Positions 35,926-43,153 of a stretch of 64,000 nt of DNA are shown one piece after another; positions within the stretch are counted from its first letter, which is position 1; the number at the start of each line of letters is the position of its first letter. Location of the stretch: positions 7,684-71,683 of the forward strand of contig JBKHYG010000021.1 in the NCBI GenBank assembly GCA_046565595.1, in the 5' to 3' direction. Under the pieces are notes generated by a model. It worked only from the letters and a program-made list of their open reading frames with translations, did no database searches and had not been told where the DNA came from. Source of the DNA: JBKHYG01 sp046565595 (GTDB taxonomy: Bacteria; Actinomycetota; AC-67). The translations under genes and the position numbers were made by a program.

Positions 35926-36987
35926 TTAGAGGGTTGCCGAAGCGCACACCTCGTCGGTCTGGCCTAGCAGGGCTTCGAGTTCGTACTGGCCCGGCAGTTG
36001 GCATCCGTAGGACTTAGCTCCCTGAACCGCCTTGCCCGCTGGCTGATCGCTGCCCTTGTTGCCGCCATCGTCGGTGGCACCCTTGTCGGTGGTCGAGCCG
36101 TGATCAGTAGACGTGGTCGTGGAAGTCGTTCCTGTGGTGGGTTCGCTCACCGTCGGCGCAGATCCGGGTGCGGTCGGAGCTGTCGGAGCAACCTCGCTGA
36201 GGATCCTCGAGAGCGTACCTTCGTCGGTGATACCGAGCGCCTTGGCGACTGCCTGCGTCAAGGAGCGGCTGGCGTCCATGGCGCGATCGAAGGCTTCGGT
36301 CGCTTCTGGTGCCAGTACAGGCGCAGACTTGGCGAGCAGCGCTTCGGTCTCGGCAGCCTTGGCTGCGAAGCCGGCCAGACGCTCAGAGTCGTTCTCTCCG
36401 ACGACCGTCTGCTCGGCACGGCTGATCTCGTAGGCGGCCATGTCGAGAGCCTGACCGACCAAGGAACTGTCAGCACCCAGGGCCACCAGTTGCTCTGCCT
36501 CCCAGATGTGTTCTGCAGCGAAGCCCAGACGACGGTCTGCGTCGGCGAAGGCGTCACCGAACAGAGCGATCTGAGCGGCGTGGATCTTCTGCTTGAGTCC
36601 GTAGAAGGGGCTGCCCGGCAGCGCCTTGGCTGCGGCCAGCACCGGGAAGGCGCTGAGGGTCATGGCGGCTGCGATCGCGACGATCGAGCGGCGCATGGCG
36701 ACGCGACGACGCGGCAGTGAGACCACGACATCGATCACCGGCTCGGTTTCGACCGGGGTCTCGGGCTCGACGAGGCGCAGCGAGGGACGCCCTGTCGGGG
36801 CCTGCTCGAAGGCTTCGTTCATCAGACGCTGCTCGAGCGCGTTCGCGAAGACCGGATCGATCTGAGGATCCGGCAGGTTGCGTAGCGCGTCAGCGACAGC
36901 CAGCAGATCGGCCGTCTCGCGGTCGTATACCGACGCCCGACCGTCTAGGGCCAGCGCCAGCGCGACTTCACCGTTGATGTTACTCAT
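35926..36987 (-). CDS. DUF5667-type membrane protein, probable anti-sigma partner
   Basis: A 353-residue protein. The N-terminal ~100 residues are cytoplasmic and acidic, a single membrane helix follows (SIVAIAAAMTLSAFPVLAAA), then ALPGSPFYGLKQ, the hallmark of DUF5667, a helical extracytoplasmic domain, and a Thr/Ser-rich tail. It overlaps the ECF sigma gene by 4 bp (ATGA). Membrane proteins coupled to ECF sigma genes commonly act as their anti-sigma factors; the N-terminus has no visible HxxxCxxC zinc motif, so it would be a non-ZAS type. Function is inferred from position. Confidence 0.65.
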   Translation of the reverse strand: MSNINGEVALALALDGRASVYDRETADLLAVADALRNLPDPQIDPVFANALEQRLMNEAFEQAPTGRPSLRLVEPETPVETEPVIDVVVSLPRRRVAMRRSIVAIAAAMTLSAFPVLAAAKALPGSPFYGLKQKIHAAQIALFGDAFADADRRLGFAAEHIWEAEQLVALGADSSLVGQALDMAAYEISRAEQTVVGENDSERLAGFAAKAAETEALLAKSAPVLAPEATEAFDRAMDASRSLTQAVAKALGITDEGTLSRILSEVAPTAPTAPGSAPTVSEPTTGTTSTTTSTDHGSTTDKGATDDGGNKGSDQPAGKAVQGAKSYGCQLPGQYELEALLGQTDEVCASATL

Positions 36988-37751
36988 CGTTCACCATCCG
37001 ATACCCCATAACGAGCCGCTTCGGATTCCGTTACGTCTCCGGTTCGGCCGTTGGTGGATTCCCGAACTCCGGAAGGGTTGATGCCCCACTCGGTCGGGTC
37101 CACGATCTGGTGTTTGACCAGGACTTTCTGCAAACTCTTGAGACCCCGGAACTGCAATGTCCGGATGGTCCCTTCCTTCTTACCTAGGGCTTCTGCGACC
37201 TCAGAGACCTCCATGCCTTGGAGGAACCTCATGGTCACGACATCACGCTGATCGGGTGATAGGTGCTGGATCGCCTTGACGACCTCGCCCTGCTCGATCC
37301 CGGCCACGACCTCATCTTCGGTGGTCTCGGTTGCCCCCATCGAGGCTTCCGGGAACTTCTCGGAGAGCTGTTCGAGACGGTTGCGAGCTGACTTGGCGTT
37401 GTCGTAGATCAGGTTCCTGGCTATCCGCACCAGCCAGGCGCCGAAATCTGCGCCGGTTACCTTGTAGTCGCCGATCTTGCGGAGCGCCCTGACGAAGGTC
37501 TCGCCGGTCATGTCCTCGGCCATCGCCTTGTTGCCGTTCAGGCGGTAGTAGAGGAACTTGTAGACGGTCGGCAGGTATGCGCGGTAGAGCGCGGCGAAGG
37601 CTTCCTTGTCGCCCTCTCGAGCGCGTTCCACCAGGTCAACGACCTCTGGGCTTCCCGCTTCGACCTGGACGGCCCGCAACGACGACTGGACCGGGCGGCT
37701 CGAGGCTTGCGCCTCCGCTCCGGTCTCGATCGTTGCGGTCTCTTGCGTCAT
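36984..37751 (-). CDS. ECF-family RNA polymerase sigma factor
   Basis: A 255-residue sigma-70 family protein with region 2 (EAFAALYRAYLPTVYKFLYY and GETFVRALRKI) and region 4 with a helix-turn-helix (LSPDQRDVVTMRFLQGMEVS, then KEGTIRTLQFRGLKSLQ). Extensions of ~40 residues flank the core at both ends. It directs polymerase to an unknown regulon, probably under control of the coupled DUF5667 protein. Confidence 0.9.
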   Translation of the reverse strand: MTQETATIETGAEAQASSRPVQSSLRAVQVEAGSPEVVDLVERAREGDKEAFAALYRAYLPTVYKFLYYRLNGNKAMAEDMTGETFVRALRKIGDYKVTGADFGAWLVRIARNLIYDNAKSARNRLEQLSEKFPEASMGATETTEDEVVAGIEQGEVVKAIQHLSPDQRDVVTMRFLQGMEVSEVAEALGKKEGTIRTLQFRGLKSLQKVLVKHQIVDPTEWGINPSGVRESTNGRTGDVTESEAARYGVSDGER

Positions 37752-37955
37752 CGATCCGAATCCCCTCAGCGACCCTCGGGTCGCCCCTCGGTCCTTCCGA
37801 TCCCTCGTGCGAAAGGTCCACCGGTTACCCGGCTTGCTCTTGAAACGAGTATGACGGACTCCGGTTACGGGGTCACGCAGGAAAATCTGTTCCGCGGCAC
37901 ATCTTTCCTCGTCGCGGCATGCGTCAGCAGATGTCCGGGTTGCCGGCGATGAGCC
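37752..37955. promoter_or_regulatory. upstream region of the ECF sigma gene with repeated CCGGTTAC
   Basis: The 204-base gap carries CCGGTTAC at 37821-37828 and again at 37861-37868, exactly 40 bp apart (GTAACCGG on the minus strand, toward the sigma gene). A CATACT lies between them. The spacing suggests a two-site element, possibly an ECF -35 type motif, but no experiment or second promoter supports this. Confidence 0.3.
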
Positions 37956-38783
37956 CTATGCGAACCAGGCGAGCAGGCAATCGCGGATCAGTTCGGCCGC
38001 AACGACAGGGCTGAGGCCGCTGGGATCTATAGGCGGGGCGACCTCTACGATGTCGAAACCGACGATGTTGTTCCCTGTCAAGGCCAACAGCGCGGCCCGG
38101 AGCTCTCTGTAGCTTGGACCACCAGGCTCAGGTGTGCCGGTACCCGGCAGGATGCTCGGATCGAGCACATCCATGTCCAGCGATACGAAGAGCGGGCGTC
38201 CAGACATCTGCTGGCGGAACTCCAGCGGGATCTCGAGGTCGGGCCCGAACCCGGTCAGAAGCTTCGGAGCGTCGGAGTATTCCTCTCGGCTGCCGCTGCG
38301 AACCCCGAGAACGCAGGTGGGACCGGCGGCTGCCATATGGCGCGAACCGCAAGCATGGGAAAGCGGAGTCCCGTCGTATTCGGCGCGCAGGTCCATGTGG
38401 GCGTCGTAGACGAGGTGGACCAGGTCCGGGTAGACCTCACGGAGGCCTCGGGAGGTTCCGATCGAGATCGAATGGTCGCCCCCGATCGTGAGCACGGTCG
38501 CGCCGGTCCGGGCCAGAAGTTCGGTGGCATCGGCGATGCGATCGATGGCCGTCACATCGTCACAGCCCGCCAGATCGATATCGCCTGCATCGGCGATGTC
38601 TAGATCCTGGAGATCCTTCCCGCTGATCGGCGAATAACTCTCGATCGAGTCGCTCGCCTCTCGAACCGCTGCGGGAGCGGCTGCTGCTCCCCTCCGATAC
38701 GAGGTCGCTTCATCCCAGGGCGCCCCTTGGATGACCGCCCTAGCGGGATCCTGGCCTACCGCGCGGGCCTCCAGATACCTCAT
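37956..38783 (-). CDS. speB: agmatinase / aminopropylagmatine ureohydrolase family
   Basis: A 275-residue ureohydrolase with all manganese-binding motifs: GGDHSIS, YDAHMDL and SLDMDVLDPS. It removes urea from agmatine to give putrescine, or from N1-aminopropylagmatine to give spermidine as in Thermus. The order pdaD-speD-speE-speB with speB last does not decide between these. The ATG overlaps the speE stop (ATGA); the longer upstream frame runs inside speE. Confidence 0.88.
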   Translation of the reverse strand: MRYLEARAVGQDPARAVIQGAPWDEATSYRRGAAAAPAAVREASDSIESYSPISGKDLQDLDIADAGDIDLAGCDDVTAIDRIADATELLARTGATVLTIGGDHSISIGTSRGLREVYPDLVHLVYDAHMDLRAEYDGTPLSHACGSRHMAAAGPTCVLGVRSGSREEYSDAPKLLTGFGPDLEIPLEFRQQMSGRPLFVSLDMDVLDPSILPGTGTPEPGGPSYRELRAALLALTGNNIVGFDIVEVAPPIDPSGLSPVVAAELIRDCLLAWFA

Positions 38784-39715
38784 CCCTGACGGCCTTCCTG
38801 GCGCCGAGCCTCCTCTGGGGTCGGGCCGAACAGGTGTGGGGGATCGTCGCTGGAGAGGATCTCGCGCACGAACATGGGTAGAGCGAAGCACGCTTCGACC
38901 AGGGGTGGGCTCACATACCGCAGGCCCGTGATGCCTCGCATCTCAAGGCGATCCTCGACCTCGGGGGCGGGCGGGATCTCGTCGGCTCGGCTGAGCAGGT
39001 AGGACCAGCCCGTGCCGGGATATGTGGGCACATTGCCCATGTAAAGGCAGACCTCGGGGAAGGCGGCCTTCATGGAACGGTAGGCGCGTTGGAGTTCGGC
39101 CTGGTGGAAATACACCCCGCCGGCTTGGGCGGCGAGGATCCCGTCGACCTCGAGTCGCTGCTCTGCTGTCTTGTAGAACTCCTCGGTGAACAGGCCCTCG
39201 CCGGGTCCGACCGGGTCGCTCGAATCGATGATGATCGCGTCGAACATCTCGTCGGTGTCGCGAAGGAACGCGATCCCGTCGTCGAACCGGACCTCAGCTC
39301 TCGGATCGTTCCAGGCGTTGGCCCCCAGCGAAGGCATGAACTCCTTGCAGACCTCGGTGACCCGCTGGTCGATCTCGATCATCAAGACGCGCTCCACGCA
39401 AGAGTGGCGCAACACTTCGCGCAAGGTCCCGCCGTCACCACCGCCGATTATCAGCACCGACTTCGGCTCGGGATGGATCAGCAGAGGGACATGGACGAGC
39501 ATCTCGTGGTAGCAGAACTCGTCTCGTTCGGTGGTCTGTACCAGGCCGTCGAGGATCAGTATCCGACCGAAGGCCGGATTGTCGAAGATCTCGATGAGCT
39601 GGAAGGGGCTCTGTTCGCGGTGGACCGGTTGCCCGTCGAACCGATAGTGGAATCCGTCAACGCCGGTCTCGCCGTAATCGCCCGAAGCTCCGCTGGTCGC
39701 CTTGGTTCCGCTCAT
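38780..39715 (-). CDS. speE: spermidine synthase (polyamine aminopropyltransferase)
   Basis: A 311-residue aminopropyltransferase: an N-terminal beta domain, the decarboxylated-SAM loop VLIIGGGDGGTLREVL, the ligand site MIEIDQRV, DDGIAFL, and the catalytic region IIIDSSDPVGPGEGLF. It transfers aminopropyl from decarboxylated SAM to putrescine or agmatine. The C-terminal ~25 residues are charged and probably dispensable. It overlaps speD (ATGA) and speB. Confidence 0.95.
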   Translation of the reverse strand: MSGTKATSGASGDYGETGVDGFHYRFDGQPVHREQSPFQLIEIFDNPAFGRILILDGLVQTTERDEFCYHEMLVHVPLLIHPEPKSVLIIGGGDGGTLREVLRHSCVERVLMIEIDQRVTEVCKEFMPSLGANAWNDPRAEVRFDDGIAFLRDTDEMFDAIIIDSSDPVGPGEGLFTEEFYKTAEQRLEVDGILAAQAGGVYFHQAELQRAYRSMKAAFPEVCLYMGNVPTYPGTGWSYLLSRADEIPPAPEVEDRLEMRGITGLRYVSPPLVEACFALPMFVREILSSDDPPHLFGPTPEEARRQEGRQG

Positions 39716-40077
39716 CGCGCAACCGGCATCCGGTCAGGAAGGATCCCGCGCTTGATCTCCTGGACCTCGACCGTGCCTGGTTCGAAATGAGCTTTGAGCG
39801 TTGCCAGCCCCGCGTCATAGTCCATGTTCGGCCCGCAGGTGAACATGTCGATGGCGGCGTAGCCATGCTCGGGCCAGGTGTGGATCGTCAGGTGACTCTC
39901 GGCGAGGATGCAGACCCCCGAGTATCCACCGTTCGGGAACGGAACCATCCGCGTATCCAGCAGCGTCGCCCCGGTAGCACGGACGGTGGCGATCAACGCC
40001 TCCTCCCCTGCCTGCGGGTCGTCCAGGAGTTTCGCGTCCCAGAGTTCGATCAGCATGTGCTGTCCCAGCGTTTGCAT
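39712..40077 (-). CDS. speD: S-adenosylmethionine decarboxylase proenzyme
   Basis: A 121-residue bacterial-type class 1B SAM decarboxylase. The self-cleavage site is Glu60-Ser61 in LAESHLTIHTWPEHGYA, which makes the pyruvoyl group on the alpha chain; MFTCG supplies the conserved Cys. It gives decarboxylated SAM to SpeE. ATG 40075-40077 has GGAGGGGG eight bases upstream; GTG codons at 40086 (overlapping the pdaD stop) and 40095 are alternatives. Confidence 0.95.
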   Translation of the reverse strand: MQTLGQHMLIELWDAKLLDDPQAGEEALIATVRATGATLLDTRMVPFPNGGYSGVCILAESHLTIHTWPEHGYAAIDMFTCGPNMDYDAGLATLKAHFEPGTVEVQEIKRGILPDRMPVAR

Positions 40078-40082
40078 CACCG

Positions 40083-40556
40083 TCACCCCCTCCACCAGAG
40101 CACCGCAGCAGCGATCGCGGCTCCGATCTTCTGCACCGTGTGCTCGCTTGTAGCGAACCTGACTTCGTAGTCCGTGAAACCACGGACACGCATGCCCTCC
40201 TCGACCATGAGGGAGCAGCGTTTCTCTATCTCACCGGCTGTCTCGTCGACGCCGTGAGCCTCCATGATGACGCCGCCCTGGGGCGTCCAACCAACCCCGA
40301 TGCATGCCGAGATGACCTGGCCGGGGGTGGTAGAGACCTGCTCTGCGTACGCCGTTGGCGTCAACGAGCCGTACGGCAGGTCGGGTAGTTCAGCGAAAAC
40401 CGCGCCGGTCGGCACGATGGATGAGACCCTGATGAGGTTCACATCACCGATGCGTCCAGCGCGGAGCGCGTTATCGAAAGCGGTTAGTTCAGACTCGCCT
40501 TCCGCCGCACCAGCGGCGAGACAGACGATGTTCGGGTTCTGGTTGAACAATTCCAC
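40083..40556 (-). CDS. pdaD: pyruvoyl-dependent arginine decarboxylase
   Basis: A 157-residue proenzyme. The cleavage site is the Ser-Ser pair (45-46) in NLIRVSSIVPTGAV, generating the pyruvoyl cofactor; GVGWTPQGGVIMEAHG holds the conserved Glu region. It converts arginine to agmatine, the entry step for the polyamine operon. GTG 40554-40556 is chosen because it gives a typical N-terminus; the longer frame is Pro/Arg-rich and unlike the family. This enzyme type is best known from archaea and chlamydiae. Confidence 0.88.
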   Translation of the reverse strand: MELFNQNPNIVCLAAGAAEGESELTAFDNALRAGRIGDVNLIRVSSIVPTGAVFAELPDLPYGSLTPTAYAEQVSTTPGQVISACIGVGWTPQGGVIMEAHGVDETAGEIEKRCSLMVEEGMRVRGFTDYEVRFATSEHTVQKIGAAIAAAVLWWRG

Positions 40557-40645
40557 CCCCCTTCGTGGGGCCTCGCAGCGGAAGCGAGGAGGCCGGACAG
40601 GGAAGAACCCGGCCGGGCTGGCCGGGCTCTGCACAACGGTCGGCA

Positions 40646-40674
40646 ATTATGAAGCATCCTGGGGGGTCGCGCAA
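40646..40674 (-). promoter_or_regulatory. candidate promoter of the polyamine operon
   Basis: On the minus strand TTGCGC (40669-40674) and CATAAT (40646-40651) are separated by exactly 17 bp, about 90 bases before the pdaD GTG. The leader between them and the start has two GC-rich stem-loops (arms CCTCGC/GCGAGG and CCCGGCC/GGCCGGG), which might carry regulation. Confidence 0.45.
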
Positions 40675-40747
40675 GCACGCCGACCCAGGCAGACCAGCCG
40701 CATCCTGGTCACTATGTCCTGGTCACCGGGCCGGCACTCGCGAGCTC

Positions 40748-42199
40748 CTAGACGATCCCCACGGTGAAGGTCATCGAGTCGGATGCGGATGCGGCCCGCA
40801 GGACGGCGCTCGCCTCGACCGCGTACTCGCCAGGTAGGGCAAACAGAGCCGGCACATCGAAGGTGAAACGACCGTCAGAACCACTGCTGCCTTCGAAGGT
40901 CATCGACTCGCTCAGGGTTTGGCGGGTGAGGGTGACCGATACCGCCGCCCCCTCTGCTGGCGATCCATCCAGGTACGCCAGACTGATCGAAGCCGAGTAT
41001 CCGAGACCGTCCGGGACGACATTTCGCTCGTCGAAACCCTCTAGATCGAGGGTGATGACCTCTTCCACCCTGACGCCGAATGTCGTTGGTGTCGCGATGT
41101 TGCCCGCGGCGTCGACAGCCGAGCAGGTCACCGTCGTGTCTCCGATCGGGAACAGGGACCCAGAGGCTGGCAGACAGGACGCGACACCTTCGCCATCTAC
41201 GATGTCGTTTGTTGCAGGAGCCTCGTACTCGACGATCGCACCATCTGGACCGGTCCCTGGGACGGTGAGGTCCGGATGCTCATCGATCACAGGCGCGGTC
41301 GTGTCTACGACATCGATCGTGAACGAGCTGGTCGTGGTCTCGTTGACCAGATCGACGGCTGAGCACTCGACCACGGTGCTACCGATCGGGAACTCCGCAC
41401 CCGATTCCGCGTCGCAGGTGACCGTCAGCGGTGTTCCAGCACCATCCTCGGCGGTCGGCTTCGAGAATGAGACGGTAGCGCCCGAAGCGCTGGTTGCTTC
41501 GGCCGTGATGTCGGGGACACTTGCAACCGTCGGCGCTTGGTACTGGCGGACTGCCACATCGTCGAAGCTGACGACACCGTTGTGCCAGGTCCAGAAGCCG
41601 AGGGCCATGGCGCCTGGCGAGGTCGGCAACTGCATGGTGGCCATGTGGGTTCCATCAACGGCGGCGGCGACCTTGGTTCCGCGGACGACGAGCGTCCACC
41701 TGTGCCATCCCGATGGCGTAGGAGCCGATACGATGGGTCCGGCGTACTCGGTCCCATTCAGATAACGCGTCAGGCGGTATCTGCCGCCACTCTGCAGGTA
41801 GTCGAAGGTGACGGCGTTGCCGCTGCCGTAACGGTACTGCCCCGTCGAAGAAAGGAGCATCCCGCCGTGCATGCCCTGGACAGACGGCGCATCGAATCGA
41901 ACATCGACATCGTATCTGGTGCCATCAGCGAACTTGGAGCCTGCGGCAACCACCGCTGCGGTCTCGGTGGTGACCGTCTGAGGCAAGCAGAACGGGTTGC
42001 ACACCGTTGCTGTCATCGTTCCCTGAAGCCGGAGAGCTCCACCAGACAGACCAGGCTGGCCGCCTCGAACGGAATAGACGCCGTTCAGATCGTTGAACGA
42101 GTTCGCGTAGACGACTGGCGCGACCGCTTCGGCGGGAGACGCAAGTAGGAAGGTGAGGAACAGGGGCGCCCAAGCAGCCCGGCGGGTCTTAAGGTTCAT
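40748..42199 (-). CDS. secreted HYR-domain protein with concanavalin-like N-terminal domain
   Basis: A 483-residue exported protein. Signal peptide FLTFLLASPAEA; residues ~30-215 look like a LamG/concanavalin-type sandwich (YDVDVRFDAP, GWHRWTLVVRGTKVAAAVDG); two HYR (hyalin) repeats follow, each with the FPIGxTxVxCSAVDxxxN signature; the last ~80 residues form an Ig-like domain (YLDGSPAEGAAVSVTL). Such proteins act in surface adhesion or matrix binding. No enzyme motif and no anchor are visible. It stands alone. Confidence 0.8.
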   Translation of the reverse strand: MNLKTRRAAWAPLFLTFLLASPAEAVAPVVYANSFNDLNGVYSVRGGQPGLSGGALRLQGTMTATVCNPFCLPQTVTTETAAVVAAGSKFADGTRYDVDVRFDAPSVQGMHGGMLLSSTGQYRYGSGNAVTFDYLQSGGRYRLTRYLNGTEYAGPIVSAPTPSGWHRWTLVVRGTKVAAAVDGTHMATMQLPTSPGAMALGFWTWHNGVVSFDDVAVRQYQAPTVASVPDITAEATSASGATVSFSKPTAEDGAGTPLTVTCDAESGAEFPIGSTVVECSAVDLVNETTTSSFTIDVVDTTAPVIDEHPDLTVPGTGPDGAIVEYEAPATNDIVDGEGVASCLPASGSLFPIGDTTVTCSAVDAAGNIATPTTFGVRVEEVITLDLEGFDERNVVPDGLGYSASISLAYLDGSPAEGAAVSVTLTRQTLSESMTFEGSSGSDGRFTFDVPALFALPGEYAVEASAVLRAASASDSMTFTVGIV

Positions 42200-42274
42200 G
42201 ACCGGACGATACCCACTTTTCGGGCACTGTGCCAGGGTCTTCCAGTTCGCTTGGTGCGGATATATCCGCTCTTG

Positions 42275-43153
42275 CTACATCTTCACCCATGACGCGCCGC
42301 CATCGGCGGTTCGGTAGACGCTCATCGTGTCAGCCGCATAGGCGACAGACCCGTCGGTGGGGCTGATCGCCAGCGCCAAGACCCCTTCCGGCAGTCCGCT
42401 CGTGACGAGCCGCCAGGTCCCTCCACCGTCTGATGTCGTCTGCACCCCTTCGGGGGTAGCGGCGAGGTATCGGTCGGGATCGGATGGGTCGGCTGCCACG
42501 GCCAGCACGGGACCCTGTGTGATCCCGTCGAGCTTCACCCAGGTGAGGCCGCTATCTCCAGAGCGATAGAGGCCGTTCGCGGTCCCGGCGAGCACGACCT
42601 CGGCCTCGAGCGAACCAGCCATCGCGAAGATCTGACCATCTATGCCCGTGGGCGAAAGCGTGGCCCAGGTTCGGCCGCCATCCTTCGAGGAGAACATGCC
42701 TGCGGCCGCCGACCAGCCCCAGAGGGCTTGCGAGTCACCCAGACTGACCGCCATGACATGGAAGTCGACAGGAGGATCGGTCACATCGGCTAGCAAGGTC
42801 CAAGATCGGCCGCTGTCGGTTGAGGATTCGACCCCGAGGCTCGGACGCTGCATCGAATGACCGCTTCTGTACATGATGCCGTCTGCTGGATGCAGACTGA
42901 AACCCATGTGATCGTGAACATCGGGACCGGCGTACACCCAGCCGCCTTCGTCCCCGGGCGTCAACAGACCGTTGTGGGTGGCGACGAACAATTTGCTGGA
43001 ACCATCCACTCCCAAACCGTGGATGTGGGTCAGGGGCGCAGCCGTTCCGATGTATCGAGGGTCCACGCCCGACTTGTCCAGGGGCGGCGAACTAGAGCAA
43101 GCACCGAAGAGGATAGCCAGGGCGAGGGGGGCGAGGCGCCGGATGCTAGGCAA
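42275..43153 (-). CDS. beta-propeller lipoprotein (BNR/sialidase-type repeats)
   Basis: A 292-residue lipoprotein with lipobox LFGAC and a chain of BNR-type blades: STDSGRSWT, SKDGGRTWA, SGDSGLTWV, TSDGGGTWR and TADGGASWV. It resembles the F510_1955 type glycosylhydrolase-like propellers; enzyme activity is unproven. Near the N-terminus HIHGLGVDG and HDHMGFSLHP are His-rich and could bind metal. It overlaps the copper ATPase gene by 8 bp, so a role in copper handling is plausible. Confidence 0.78.
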   Translation of the reverse strand: MPSIRRLAPLALAILFGACSSSPPLDKSGVDPRYIGTAAPLTHIHGLGVDGSSKLFVATHNGLLTPGDEGGWVYAGPDVHDHMGFSLHPADGIMYRSGHSMQRPSLGVESSTDSGRSWTLLADVTDPPVDFHVMAVSLGDSQALWGWSAAAGMFSSKDGGRTWATLSPTGIDGQIFAMAGSLEAEVVLAGTANGLYRSGDSGLTWVKLDGITQGPVLAVAADPSDPDRYLAATPEGVQTTSDGGGTWRLVTSGLPEGVLALAISPTDGSVAYAADTMSVYRTADGGASWVKM

